From the NCBI GenBank assembly GCA_019359235.1, contig JAHHHT010000033.1, positions 32,646 through 96,645 of the forward strand: 64,000 bases of DNA. The letters run 5' to 3'. Within the stretch, counting starts at the first letter, position 1. Every line of letters starts with the position of its first letter. The position numbers and the translations under genes are program-made. Source of the stretch: Oscillatoria princeps RMCB-10. GTDB lineage: Bacteria; Cyanobacteriota; Cyanobacteriia; Cyanobacteriales; Oscillatoriaceae. This document shows, in pieces, positions 7,099-15,699 of this stretch. The notes under the pieces are model-generated. The model worked only from the letters and a program-made list of their open reading frames with translations, made no database searches and was not told the origin of the DNA.

Positions 7099-7605
7099 AT
7101 GGCCACCGACGAGCTTTTTGCCCAGGCTGCAAAGGACTGGGACTTGGACACGCTGTACGCAGACCTGGCCTCGGCCAAGGGCAAGCGCCTGACACCCATT
7201 GAGAAGCTGCACCTGCGCGGCTTGCTTTGTGGCCACAGTCCCGCCGAGATAGCCGAAAGGCTCAATAAGAATGTCAAGGGAGTTGAAGTTAACTTTTGTA
7301 ACACAATATATCAGTACGTTAAGAACCTTTTAGGCAAAGCCAGCGAAAAGGTAGAAAACTGGAGGAATATCTGTGAGTGGCTTGAGGAAGCCGGATATAA
7401 AAACCAGTCCTCTCCTCAATTTCAAATAAGTGATGGCTTATCCTTGGATATCGCCGTAAATAAATTGGATATTTTAGTTAAAAAAGCCCATATCAGTATC
7501 GAGAAAAATCAAGTCCTAATTGATATTAATATCCGACTGGCAGCCTCAGTACCTATAGAACCCCCAATAGAAGACACAGACATCGGCAACGGTGCTGGGC
7601 TCTAG
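7099..7605 (+). CDS. HTH (vMAP-like) domain protein, hypothetical
   Basis: 168 residues. The segment RLTPIEKLHLRGLLCGHSPAEIAERLN, continued by KNVKGVEVNFCNTIYQYVKNLL (about residues 33-80), matches the helical region-4-like HTH module often found at the N-terminus of cyanobacterial NACHT, AAA-like and pentapeptide signalling proteins. Here no effector domain follows: residues 90-168 are low-similarity and helical, ending DIGNGAGL. It may be a solitary adaptor or the stump of a larger gene. ATG 7099 has no clear Shine-Dalgarno; TATAAT lies about 30 bases upstream. A truncated duplicate of its first 20 codons is at 6786-6878. Confidence 0.6.
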   Translation: MATDELFAQAAKDWDLDTLYADLASAKGKRLTPIEKLHLRGLLCGHSPAEIAERLNKNVKGVEVNFCNTIYQYVKNLLGKASEKVENWRNICEWLEEAGYKNQSSPQFQISDGLSLDIAVNKLDILVKKAHISIEKNQVLIDINIRLAASVPIEPPIEDTDIGNGAGL

Positions 7606-7822
7606 ATGCGGGGAAAAGCCCCAACCGCAAATACCAAAAACCCGTTTTCTTAGAAACTCTCGATGAATCAGCTGTTGGGGTGGATCGCCGGCACTTGCAG
7701 CCTCCAGTCAGCTGTGCCGGCGGTGCCGGTTGCCAGAAAGGTTGAATGGTAGTAAGATAATACTAGAGTTGCAAAAGACTTAACCCTAAAGATATTGGCT
7801 CCCATTTAGGAGGGGCTTGGCA

Positions 7823-8278
7823 ATGGCTGAGACAACTGCAAATGCTGTGGCGGATTATATTATCCACTTCTGCCACAAGCGGGGTGACTTAATTACCAAC
7901 TTGCACCTGCAAAAGCTGGTATATTACGCTCAGGCGTGGTATCTGGCTCTGTATGACACACCCCTGTTTGAGGAAGAATTCCAAGCGTGGGCGAGTGGGC
8001 CGGTGCAGCCTGAACTTTACGAGCGGTTTAAACCGTTTAAGTGGAATCCCATTAGTGAGGAGACTGAAAAGGTGAGCTTGCCAAAGCATGTGGAAGACCA
8101 CCTCCTAGAAGTCATGGATGTTTATGGCAAGTATAATGCCTTTTACTTGGAAAGGATGACTCAGGAAGAGGAACCGTGGGTCAAAGCTCGCGGTGGGATA
8201 CCGAGAGATGAACATGCAACGGCTGTGATTGCCATTAGAGCGCGGGGAAATCGAGAGAATATAGCAGTAGTCACTTAG
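7823..8278 (+). CDS. Panacea-domain (SocA/DUF4065) antitoxin-like protein, C-terminus replaced by a MITE
   Basis: 151 residues from ATG 7823, which has a perfect AGGAGG at 7808-7813. The Panacea core is complete at the front: ANAVADYIIHFCHKRGD, LTNLHLQKLVYYAQAWYLA-like (LITNLHLQKLVYYAQ), FEEEFQAWASGPVQPELYE. Panacea proteins act as antitoxins to many unrelated toxins, or as phage proteins. The expected C-terminal end after DEHATAVI is absent; the last residues (IAVVT) and the stop are encoded by the left inverted repeat of the element at 8260-8414. No obvious toxin gene adjoins, so the protein is orphaned and probably altered at its C-terminus. Confidence 0.78.
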   Translation: MAETTANAVADYIIHFCHKRGDLITNLHLQKLVYYAQAWYLALYDTPLFEEEFQAWASGPVQPELYERFKPFKWNPISEETEKVSLPKHVEDHLLEVMDVYGKYNAFYLERMTQEEEPWVKARGGIPRDEHATAVIAIRARGNRENIAVVT

Positions 8279-8414
8279 GTTAGGACGTAGGACAGGCGTC
8301 TCGCCTGTCCCCAGAGACCTAGAGGGCTCGGAGGGAACGCCTGCCCTACGCCTATACTTCGCAGGAGAGGCGTTCCCTCCGACCAGTGTCCTAAACTTAC
8401 TGTCTATTGCTATA
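8260..8414. mobile_element. 155-bp MITE-like element with ~27-bp imperfect terminal inverted repeats
   Basis: The left end TATAGCAGTAGTCACTTAGG and the reverse complement of the right end TATAGCAATAGACAGTAAGT continue to a shared GGAC, giving about 27 bases of imperfect inverted repeat. The interior holds two palindromes (GGACAGGCGTCTCGCCTGTCC shape and GAGGGAACGCC...GGCGTTCCCTC) and no gene. A partial copy of the left end is at 5327-5378. It overlaps the 3' end of the Panacea gene. Confidence 0.75.
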
Positions 8415-8525
8415 AAAGGGAGGCAGTTACGATGAACTGCGCACACCGCCACCGATGAAAATTGTCCCGGGGGCGGGGCGGCCACGGGGGGCCGCCCCTA
8501 CAAGATTATTTTCAAGTCAGAGCCT
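8413..8525 (+). repeat. Long dispersed repeat, copy 1
   Basis: About 113 bases that match 22792-22904 in direct orientation, sharing AACTGCGCACACCGCCACC, ATGAAAATTGTCCC and TTTTCAAGTCAGAGCC blocks. There is no coding potential. Both copies sit in gene-free stretches. Confidence 0.75.
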
Positions 8526-8628
8526 CCCAAAAAGCATTCCCAGCCTGTAGCCGCAGGCTTCCCGTAAGGGTGGCTGGTAACGAGAAACGAGGCCCGCCGA
8601 TTGGGCTAAAGCCCAACTACAAACATAA

Positions 8629-10347
8629 TCAAGCCTTGCTTCCCGCCTTCTTCTCCTTCTCCTTAGCCCGCTTCGCCGCCGCCTTCTCCGCAGCCTTCGC
8701 CGCCTTCTCAGCCGCAATCTTCTCCAGCCGCGCCTTCTCCTTCTCCTCCTCAATCTTGCTCAAATAATAGTGATAGTCCCCCTGATACACCCGCAACTCG
8801 CCCTCGCGAATCTCAACAATCTTATTCGCCACCTGCGAGATAAAATAGCGGTCGTGGGACACAATAATCACCGTCCCCTCGTAATTCTTCAGCGCCTCCT
8901 CCAGCATCTCCTTCGCCGGAATATCCAAGTGATTCGTCGGCTCATCCAAAATCAGCAAATTCGCCGGGCGCAGCAGCATCTTCGCCAGCGCCAGCCGAGC
9001 CTTTTCCCCACCGCTGAGCGCCCCGACTTTCTTGAGCACCGTGTCCCCGCTAAATAGGAACCGGCCCAACAGCGTGCGGACTTCCTCATTTTTCCAGTCC
9101 GGCACCTCGTCGTGGACAGTCTCCATCACCGTTTTGTTCAAATCCAGCGCTTCCGCTTGATTTTGCTCGAAGTAACTGGGAATCACATTGTGAGGGCCCA
9201 AATTCACAGTCCCCTCAGTGGGCAGCTCCATGCCCACAATCATGTGCAGCAGCGTCGATTTCCCGCACCCGTTGGGTCCCAGGAACGCCACCCGATCTCC
9301 CCGCTCAATCAGCAAATCCGCTCCCAAAAACAGGATTTTTTCACCGTAAGCGTGGGTCAAATCCTTGACCATCACCACTTCTCGCCCGCTGCGGGGAGGA
9401 TCTGGAAACCGGAAGCGCAGAGTGCGCACATCGGACACCGGCGCTTCAATGCGCTCGATTTTTTCCAGCTGTTTCTCCCGGCTTTTGGCTTGCGTGCTGC
9501 GCGTGGCGCTGGCGCGAAATCGGTCAACAAACGCTTGCTGCTGCTCCAACTCTTTTTGCTGGCGTTCGTAGGCGCTTAACTGCGCGGTTTTTAGCTCGGC
9601 TTTCTGCTGCTGGTATGCGGAATAGTTGCCCAAGTAAGTCGTCGAGACGCCGCGCTCGGTTTCCACAATTTGCGTGCATAGCCGGTCTAAAAACTCCCGG
9701 TCGTGCGCCACAATCACCATCGGAATTGTCAGCCCTTTGAGATAGGTTTCCAGCCACTCAATGGTTTCCAAATCCAGGTGGTTTGTCGGTTCGTCCAGCA
9801 GCAACAAGTCGGGTTTTTGCAGCAGGATTTTGCCCAAACTCATGCGCATTTGCCAGCCCCCGCTGAAGGCGCTGACGAGCCGGTCGCCATCCTCTGGCTC
9901 AAACCCCATTTCCGGCAAAATCTTCTCAATCCGCGTTTCTAAGCCGTAGCCATCCAGCGCTTCAAATTGCCGCTGCAGGCGATCCATTTTGCGCAGCAGC
10001 AGCTCCAATTCCTCTGGACTCGCAGTTTCCATCTCCCGGTGCACCTGCGACAGCGAGTGCTGCACTTCGTTCGCTTCCTCAAACACCGTCCAAAACTCTT
10101 CCCGCACCGTGCGGTTGGGATCTACCTCAAATTCTTGCGTCAGGTAGGCGATGTGCAAACTGCCCGGGCGAATGACTTCACCGGCTGTCGGCTCAACTTC
10201 ACCGGCAATAATCTTCAGTTGCGTGGACTTGCCGGCACCGTTGACGCCCACTAAGCCGATGCGATCGCCCGGCTTGACTTCCCAGCTCACGTCTTTGAGA
10301 ACTTCGCCGGTGGGGTAGATTTTACTGATACGCTCTAGTCGCAGCAT
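8629..10347 (-). CDS. ABC-F family ATP-binding protein (ribosome-associated type)
   Basis: 572 residues with two fused ABC ATPase domains and no membrane domain. Domain 1 has Walker A GVNGAGKST (residues 34-42), signature FSGGWQMR and Walker B LLLLDEPTNHLD. An Arg/Lys/Gln-rich linker of ABC-F type follows (YERQQKELEQQQAFVDRFRA). Domain 2 has GPNGCGKST, LSGGEKARLALAKML and LLILDEPTNHLD. The C-terminus is a Lys/Ala/Glu-rich helix (KEKEKKAGSKA), as in Uup/YheS-like members. ABC-F proteins bind the ribosomal E site and relieve stalled translation, or give antibiotic tolerance. I cannot assign a subfamily name safely. ATG 10345-10347 is preceded by GGAGAG. Confidence 0.9.
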   Translation of the reverse strand: MLRLERISKIYPTGEVLKDVSWEVKPGDRIGLVGVNGAGKSTQLKIIAGEVEPTAGEVIRPGSLHIAYLTQEFEVDPNRTVREEFWTVFEEANEVQHSLSQVHREMETASPEELELLLRKMDRLQRQFEALDGYGLETRIEKILPEMGFEPEDGDRLVSAFSGGWQMRMSLGKILLQKPDLLLLDEPTNHLDLETIEWLETYLKGLTIPMVIVAHDREFLDRLCTQIVETERGVSTTYLGNYSAYQQQKAELKTAQLSAYERQQKELEQQQAFVDRFRASATRSTQAKSREKQLEKIERIEAPVSDVRTLRFRFPDPPRSGREVVMVKDLTHAYGEKILFLGADLLIERGDRVAFLGPNGCGKSTLLHMIVGMELPTEGTVNLGPHNVIPSYFEQNQAEALDLNKTVMETVHDEVPDWKNEEVRTLLGRFLFSGDTVLKKVGALSGGEKARLALAKMLLRPANLLILDEPTNHLDIPAKEMLEEALKNYEGTVIIVSHDRYFISQVANKIVEIREGELRVYQGDYHYYLSKIEEEKEKARLEKIAAEKAAKAAEKAAAKRAKEKEKKAGSKA

Positions 10348-10771
10348 CGAGACTCTCCAGAATAAACAACTTAAGGGCCAATCAAATTTCAGGTCGGCTA
10401 TCAGCTCTCAGCCAAAAAGCTATACGCTCTCTCTTGCGCTCCTCAATCAGCCCGGTGCGCCCGAAGCGTCCAGCGCAAGCCGGCTGAATGCTTGCGCCCT
10501 GCACCCAAAAAGGAATTCGTGGAGAGTTGATTTAGAAACTGAAAACACGGTGGCGACTTTTATGATATACTGACCTCTTAAATTTACTTAACACAGAGAT
10601 TCTCTGTCAACGGTTTGGTAGAATTTTCTGTGGCAGTTTCGACGCCCCACCGGCACCTGACCCCAGAAGCCCTCGTGCGGATGCCGATTTCGCGCCGGCA
10701 CCCGAGCCCCACACGCCCGCCCCGCCAGCAGAGGGGTGGGGGCAGAAGTTTGACGCGACCGGCTGCCGGTT
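10348..10771. other. Intergenic region between the ABC-F gene and rpmI
   Basis: About 420 bases between divergent genes with no gene seen. It is GC-rich and contains short inverted motifs (ACAGAGATTCTCTGT near 10592). Part may be the ABC-F 5' leader. Confidence 0.5.
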
Positions 10772-10800
10772 TTGCCAAAGGGGCGAGACTGTGATATGAT
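10772..10800 (+). promoter_or_regulatory. Promoter of rpmI-rplT
   Basis: TTGCCA at 10772-10777, a 17-base spacer and TATGAT at 10795-10800, about 30 bases before the rpmI ATG. The short leader leaves little room for the long L20-binding autoregulatory leader known from other bacteria. Confidence 0.65.
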
Positions 10801-10829
10801 AGTCGATTGTGTCCAATTAAAACCAGTCC

Positions 10830-11027
10830 ATGCCCAAACTGAAAACCCGCAAGGCAGCCGCTAAGCGCTTCACAGCCACCGGCAGCGGCAAAATCATGCG
10901 CCGCAAAGCTTTCAAGAGTCACCTCCTGCAGCACAAGAGTTCAACTCGCAAGCGCAGCCTGTCGATGATGGCTGTCGTAAATGAGCGCGACGAAGAAAAC
11001 GTGCGTCTAATGCTGCCATATTTGTAA
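10830..11027 (+). CDS. rpmI: 50S ribosomal protein bL35
   Basis: 65 residues, the usual bL35 length, beginning [20 protein letters not shown] with the family's KHLLxxKSxKRKRxL-type block ([16 protein letters not shown]) and ending VRLMLPYL. It is a small, very basic protein of the large ribosomal subunit. It lies 19 bases upstream of rplT in the conserved rpmI-rplT operon; infC is not adjacent here. Start ATG 10830 follows a strong promoter at 10772-10800. Confidence 0.97.
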   Translation: MPKLKTRKAAAKRFTATGSGKIMRRKAFKSHLLQHKSSTRKRSLSMMAVVNERDEENVRLMLPYL

Positions 11028-11046
11028 ACCATAAGGAAACCAAGCC

Positions 11047-11400
11047 ATGACACGGGTAAAACGCGGCAATGTCGCTCGCAAGCGCCGCAAAAAAATTCTC
11101 AAGCTCGCCAAAGGATTTCGGGGATCGCACTCCAAGCTGTTCCGCACAGCCAACCAGCAGGTGATGAAGGCGCTGCGCAGCGCCTACCGGGATCGCAAGC
11201 GCCGCAAGCGGGACTTCCGCCGCCTGTGGATCGCCCGCATCAACGCCGCCGCTCGCCTGCACGGCATGAGCTACAGCCAGCTGATCGGGAAATTGAAAAA
11301 GGCCAACATCCTGATCAACCGCAAGATGCTGGCTCAGCTGGCTGTCCTTGACGCTGACAGCTTCAACAAAGTGCTGGAATTGGCCAGTCAAGCTAAGTAG
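11047..11400 (+). CDS. rplT: 50S ribosomal protein bL20
   Basis: 117 residues with the full bL20 pattern: [59 protein letters not shown], and [19 protein letters not shown]. bL20 binds 23S rRNA early in large-subunit assembly and in several bacteria represses its own operon. The basic N-terminal extension is complete. AAGGAAACC before ATG 11047 serves as ribosome site. The stop is followed after about 25 bases by a GC-rich hairpin repeat (11426-11480) that may end transcription. Confidence 0.97.
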   Translation: MTRVKRGNVARKRRKKILKLAKGFRGSHSKLFRTANQQVMKALRSAYRDRKRRKRDFRRLWIARINAAARLHGMSYSQLIGKLKKANILINRKMLAQLAVLDADSFNKVLELASQAK

Positions 11401-11425
11401 GGGGCCTTGCACAATTGCCGGATAA

Positions 11426-11480
11426 ACCCCACCCCCCCAACCCCCTCCCCGCCTGCGGGGAGGGGGAGTGAGAGGGGGTT
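11426..11480. repeat. GC-rich inverted repeat (CCCCACCCCCCAACCCCCTCCCC family)
   Basis: C-rich left arm, short GCCTGC-type loop and G-rich right arm. The same element recurs at 11620-11660 in opposite orientation, and at 22609, 22717, 24152 and 31062. It can form a strong hairpin downstream of rplT. Confidence 0.85.
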
Positions 11481-11619
11481 TTCCAGGAGTGGAAAAAGTT
11501 TCAATCATCCTTCTACTGTGCAACGCCAACTAGGGGCTATGGGGAAGCACCCCACCAACTCATCTCTCCTTCCCTGGGCGGGCACGGGGGCACCGCCCCC
11601 GGAACGAGGATCTCTTTCT

Positions 11620-11660
11620 CCCCCTCCCCGCGTGCGGGGAGGGGGTTGGGGGGTGGGGTT
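11620..11660. repeat. GC-rich inverted repeat, opposite orientation
   Basis: Same family as 11426-11480 but inverted. It overlaps the 5' end of the solute-binding protein frame, so the original start region of that gene has probably been altered. Confidence 0.8.
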
Positions 11661-12495
11661 CATCCCCGGAATATGCAACACCAGATTTTTAATTGCTTTG
11701 GCCATTGCGCTGCTGCCGGTGGCAGCGCCCTTAATCGCACCGGCACCGGCACCCGCCGCAGAGCTCAAGCAGATCCACAAGCGCGGGCGGCTGATTGTAG
11801 CGGTCAAAGATAATGTCCGCCCCCTGGGATTTACAGACGCCACCGGCAAGCTGCAAGGGCTGGAAGTCGATATCGCCCGACGCCTCGCCGAAGAACTGTT
11901 GGGGAGTCCGGATGCCGTGGAGCTGCGACCGGTGGCCAATCAAGACCGGCTTTCTGTTTTGCTAGACGGGAAAGTTGACATAACCATTGCCAGAGTCACC
12001 GCAACCGAATCCCGCAGCCGGCTGGTGGATTTCAGCATTCCTTATTATATGGACGGCACCGGCTTTGTGACGAAAGATGGGTCGGTGCGGCGACTGGAGG
12101 AGGTTGGCAGATCCACAATTGCCACGCTCAACAACTCCGACACGATCGCCAACGTCAAATATTTTTTACCCAACGCCAAACTCGTCGGTGCCGATTCCTA
12201 CGAAGCGGGGCGAACGCTCATAGAGACGGGGGCTGCCGGTGCCTTCGCCGCCGACGCCAGCGTCCTCGCCGGCTGGGTGCAGGAATATCCAGAATACCGC
12301 ATTTTGCCGGTGCTCCTGACAGCGGAACCCCTGTGCGTCGTCATGCCCAAGGGCTTGCAGCACGCCGAGTTGCGGCTGCGAGTAAACCAAGCCATCGGGC
12401 GCTGGAAAACCGAGGGCTGGCTGCAAGAACGGATTAAATACTGGGGCTTGCCGGTGCCTGACGAGCAAACCTCACCCCTAACCCCCAACCCCTGA
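11653..12495 (+). CDS. Periplasmic solute-binding protein, family 3 (amino-acid type)
   Basis: A signal-anchor-like segment (RFLIALAIALLPVAAPLI) followed by an Ala/Pro stretch leads into a family-3 periplasmic binding domain: LKQIHKRGRLIVAVKDNVRP, LGFTDATGKLQGLEVDIARRL, DITIARVTATESRSRLVDFS, and a C-terminal GWLQERIKYWGLPVPD. Such proteins capture polar amino acids or related solutes in the periplasm for an ABC importer; no permease or ATPase gene adjoins, so the partner is elsewhere. The start is unclear: the frame is open from 11407 only because it reads through two repeats. GTG 11653 is the first candidate close to the signal segment. The last residues (SPLTPNP) also lie in repeat-like C-rich DNA. 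Confidence 0.78.
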   Translation: MGFIPGICNTRFLIALAIALLPVAAPLIAPAPAPAAELKQIHKRGRLIVAVKDNVRPLGFTDATGKLQGLEVDIARRLAEELLGSPDAVELRPVANQDRLSVLLDGKVDITIARVTATESRSRLVDFSIPYYMDGTGFVTKDGSVRRLEEVGRSTIATLNNSDTIANVKYFLPNAKLVGADSYEAGRTLIETGAAGAFAADASVLAGWVQEYPEYRILPVLLTAEPLCVVMPKGLQHAELRLRVNQAIGRWKTEGWLQERIKYWGLPVPDEQTSPLTPNP

Positions 12496-12552
12496 CCCCT
12501 ATCCCCTAACCCCGATACAATGGTTAACATAAATTGGACTGCACGCTGACTC

Positions 12553-13404
12553 ATGACGCTTTCCCCAGACCTGGAGACTGCACCCCAGCCGGGTTCCGAC
12601 ACCAATCCAGAAGGCCCAACCCGAGAAGACTTGAGTGTCGCACCGGCACCCGACGCCACGGACATCGCCGACAACCCAGAAGATGACTATCTCAACGAAG
12701 CGCCCGATGACGTTGAGATGTCCCTGTTCGACCACTTGGAGGAATTGCGCCAGCGGATTTTCTACTCCCTGATTGCCGCTGTCGCCGGCATAGCCGGCAG
12801 CTTCCTGTTTGTCAAGCCCATTGTGGAACTGCTGGAAGTGCCGGCAAAAGGGATCAAATTTCTCCAGCTAGGGCCTGGGGAGTATTTCTTTGTCACCCTG
12901 AAAGTTGCCGGCTACAGCGGCTTGCTATTGGCCACGCCGTTTATTCTCTACCAGATCGTACAGTTTGTTTTGCCCGGGCTGACTCGCCGGGAGCGCCGGT
13001 TTCTGGGCCCGATTGTGCTGGGATCGAGCGTTCTCTTTGTCGGCGGGCTGGTGTTTTCTTATGTAGCGCTGATCCCGGCTGCTTTGCAATTTTTCATCAG
13101 CTACGGTGCCGGTGTGGTTGAGCAGGTGTGGTCAATTGAGCGGTACTTTGAATTTGTCCTGCTCCTGATGTTCAGCACCGGCCTAGCGTTTCAGATTCCG
13201 GTTATCCAAATGTTGCTCGGTTTGCTGGGGATCGTTTCTTCTGGGCAAATGCTCTCTGGATGGCGGTATATTTTGCTGGGATCTGCTATTTTAGGAGCAG
13301 TGCTCACCCCCTCTACCGATCCCCTCACCCAAAGCTTGCTTGCCGGTGCTGCGGTCGGGCTTTACTTCGGCGGTATCGGCTTGGTGAAGCTCCTGGGGCG
13401 CTGA
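12553..13404 (+). CDS. tatC: Sec-independent protein translocase subunit TatC
   Basis: 283 residues. The first 50 or so are an acidic, soluble extension; the TatC core begins at [20 protein letters not shown], the conserved twin-arginine-receptor segment. Six membrane helices follow, with the family motifs [38 protein letters not shown] and the late [16 protein letters not shown]. TatC recognises RR signal peptides and with TatA/B exports folded proteins into the periplasm and thylakoid lumen. A likely client, the Rieske protein PetC, is encoded at 18400. TACAAT at 12516-12521 is a possible -10 box. A run of acidic residues before the core is usual in cyanobacterial TatC. Confidence 0.95.
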   Translation: MTLSPDLETAPQPGSDTNPEGPTREDLSVAPAPDATDIADNPEDDYLNEAPDDVEMSLFDHLEELRQRIFYSLIAAVAGIAGSFLFVKPIVELLEVPAKGIKFLQLGPGEYFFVTLKVAGYSGLLLATPFILYQIVQFVLPGLTRRERRFLGPIVLGSSVLFVGGLVFSYVALIPAALQFFISYGAGVVEQVWSIERYFEFVLLLMFSTGLAFQIPVIQMLLGLLGIVSSGQMLSGWRYILLGSAILGAVLTPSTDPLTQSLLAGAAVGLYFGGIGLVKLLGR

Positions 13405-14407
13405 GAAAAAGCCGGTGGCACCTGCGGACACTCCGTATTACCGGTGACGAGTACCGGCGGGCTGTCCGCAATAGTGCCGGTGCGGGGAAACGCCCGCATT
13501 CCGGCGGACGATTGGCGGGCCGCATACAGAAAAGCCACTGGTTTTATGCCATAATTGCAGGGTGAGAAAGTTTTTGGGATAGTGGTAGAGAAGTAGTGAC
13601 TCATCCCTGGCTAACCCTTGCTTTACAAGGCTTTCAGCCACAGACATCATCACTTTTTTACCACTGCCGTTTTTGGATCTCTCGCCTTTCGAGTGATAAG
13701 CAAAACTAATTGATTGTCTCAAATGCTTGCCGGATAAGGCATTTGCCATGCCCGAGGCCGCAGCTGCGGGTTCCTAAAAACCGGGGAGCTTCCCAAAATT
13801 TAGGCCCAGCCAAGTTTTTGTAATGCCGACTACAAATACAAACACTCAACCCCTGTACTTTACTACAGGAACTGTTGGCGGTTGGATACGACGACAGCAA
13901 CTGAATCTACCTGTGTTTGTAAATGAGCCTCCTGGGGGAACCCTAAATAAGTATGTGGGGCGCAACCTCTCTACTGGTGCGTTCTATCTGGATTAACTCA
14001 AGCAAAATCAGGTGTGTTACCCATGTTTTGTCCCTGTTACCGCTATCTGACTGATTTTTTATCCTGTTGATTAATTTGCGAATACACCCGAGCGCAGCTC
14101 GCCCACAACCAATTTCTCTCCCTTTCTCGCCCTCTCCCCCTGTTTCGCTCAGTCTGCCGGTGAAATGCGCCAGTCCAATTGAGATCGCCCCTTAAGTTTG
14201 CCCAGCAGAGCAGGTCTTGTATTCTTCTGAAGCCGTAACAAAGCGGGGGCGGGCACTGCCGCCTGCCCCCACGGCTAGAAGGCCAGAATTTCGTTTCTCC
14301 CATCCAAAGAAACTCGGTTTCTGGTATGACAAGACCGGCTAGCAGAGCGCCGCAGGACTGTTGACCGCTTCCGTATAACTTTAGTCAATCATGGAGCGTG
14401 CTAAACC
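13405..14407. other. 1-kb gene-poor region between tatC and the histidine kinase gene
   Basis: No sure gene. It holds a possible 57-codon plus-strand gene (13823-13996) and an open minus-strand stretch at about 13560-13749 (HLRQSISFAYHSKGERSK...) that reads like protein but matches nothing I recognise. A variant of the dispersed AGAAAC-CGGTTTCT palindrome lies near 14308. GC-skewed inverted segments are otherwise unremarkable. Confidence 0.4.
13823..13996 (+). CDS. Possible small protein, 57 residues, unknown
   Basis: ATG 13823 to TAA 13994-13996 encodes MPTTNTNTQPLYFTTGTVGG... and, at the end, KYVGRNLSTGAFYLD. Composition is protein-like (Gly/Thr/Asn-rich, aromatic residues spaced), but there is no ribosome site and the frame is open a further 15 codons upstream. 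It may be the end of a decayed gene. Confidence 0.25.
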   Translation: MPTTNTNTQPLYFTTGTVGGWIRRQQLNLPVFVNEPPGGTLNKYVGRNLSTGAFYLD

Positions 14408-15616
14408 ATGTCTTTAAATGTCGAAGTTTTGGAACCTTGCGTCACAGAGTATGCCTCCAGCTTCTATGGCAGCACAGACCGAAAAGAGCAAACGTTACGG
14501 CAAAGTGAAGCGCGTTATCGCAGCTTTTTTGAAAACGCAGTGGTGGGGCTATTTCAAGCAACGATTAAAGGACGGTTATTGATGGCGAACCCGATGCTAG
14601 CTCACATCTGCGGCTATCCATCGCCCGCCGAACTGACGAATACTGCTATCAACCTTAAGGAGCAACTGTACCTAGAGCCGGGCCGGCATGGAGAGCTGAT
14701 CCATTTGTTGCAGCAGCAGAAAGCGGTCTGGAAATTTGAGTCGCAGGTGCGCCGCTGCGACGGCAGTGTTATCTGGATTTGTGAGAACGTCCGCGCTATC
14801 TGCGATGCCACCGGCCTCCTTATAGGTTACGAAGGCACGCTGGAAGATATCACCCACCGCGTACAGGCTGAGGCGGCACTGCAAGCCTCACTGCAAAAAG
14901 AAAAACAGCTCAAAAGCCAGTTGGTCTCAATGGTGTCGCACGAGTTACGCTCCGCCCTAACCGTGATTGCAGCCGCCAGCAGCTTGCTGAAGCTTCACAG
15001 TCAAAAAATGACCGCTGAAGCCCGACATAAATATTTTGATAAAATAGCAGAAAGTGTCAAAAACACTACGGAGCTTATAGAAGGATTTTTAACCGTTAGC
15101 AAAACCGAAAAGGAGAGCGTAAAACTTAAACCAGTTCCCCTTGATTTGCCAATTTTTTGCCTGGAAGTTTGGCAGGATGTTCAAACCGTAACCAAAGCCA
15201 CCCACAGCCTTGAGTTTGCCGACACCTGCTGCCGGGGTACTGTGCTAGCGGACAAGACACTGCTGCGGCAGCTCCTGCTGAATCTGCTGTTGAATGCTGC
15301 TAAATATTCGCCTGAAGGCAGTCCAGTCTACTTGGAATTAGCGGGAACCAATAGCGAGATTATTTTGCGCGTCAAAGATATGGGGATCGGTATCCCGCCA
15401 GAAGATCGGGAACACCTGTTTGAGGTGTTTCACCGCGCCCAAAATGCTTCCACTTTTGCCGGTACAGGGTTGGGACTTGTCATTGTCAAGCGAGCGGTGG
15501 ATCTGCACGGCGGCAAAATCTCCGTTGACAGTGAGCTGGGCGCTGGCACAACTTTCACCGTAACGCTGCCAGTTATAGGTTCTTGCATCGGCGCTCCCCG
15601 CCAGGGAGCCGGTTGA
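14408..15616 (+). CDS. PAS-domain sensor histidine kinase
   Basis: 402 residues without membrane segments. An N-terminal PAS domain (about 30-155; RYRSFFENAVVGLFQATIKG, GYEGTLEDITHRVQAE) is followed by a HisKA dimerisation helix with the H-box VSMVSHELRSALT (His near residue 178). The ATPase domain has the N-box LLLNLLLNAAKYSPEG, G1 VKDMGIGIPPED and G2 GTGLGLVIVKRAVDLHGG. It is thus a soluble two-component kinase sensing a cytoplasmic cue through PAS. No response regulator gene adjoins, so the partner is unknown. A hairpin terminator lies at 15664-15699. There is no clear ribosome site at ATG 14408. Confidence 0.9.
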   Translation: MSLNVEVLEPCVTEYASSFYGSTDRKEQTLRQSEARYRSFFENAVVGLFQATIKGRLLMANPMLAHICGYPSPAELTNTAINLKEQLYLEPGRHGELIHLLQQQKAVWKFESQVRRCDGSVIWICENVRAICDATGLLIGYEGTLEDITHRVQAEAALQASLQKEKQLKSQLVSMVSHELRSALTVIAAASSLLKLHSQKMTAEARHKYFDKIAESVKNTTELIEGFLTVSKTEKESVKLKPVPLDLPIFCLEVWQDVQTVTKATHSLEFADTCCRGTVLADKTLLRQLLLNLLLNAAKYSPEGSPVYLELAGTNSEIILRVKDMGIGIPPEDREHLFEVFHRAQNASTFAGTGLGLVIVKRAVDLHGGKISVDSELGAGTTFTVTLPVIGSCIGAPRQGAG

Positions 15617-15663
15617 GCGCTCGCCTGCAGCGGGCTGCGTCTCCAATTAGCAATTAGCAATAA

Positions 15664-15699
15664 GCCTCCTCTGCAAAGCAAGCGCAGGGGAGGTTTTAT
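15664..15699 (+). terminator. Rho-independent terminator after the histidine kinase gene
   Basis: Stem GCCTCCTCTGC / GCGCAGGGGAGG-type with a short loop, followed by TTTTATT. One G-T pair occurs in the stem. Confidence 0.75.

Noticed and set aside
10584..10934. Minus-strand frame across the rpmI promoter
   Set aside because: It overlaps rpmI antisense and the promoter; no protein-like features.
13438..13749. Minus-strand 103-codon frame after tatC
   Set aside because: The front half looks protein-like (QSISFAYHSKGERSKNG), but no family, ribosome site or conserved context supports it, and its tail overlaps C+G-rich spacer.
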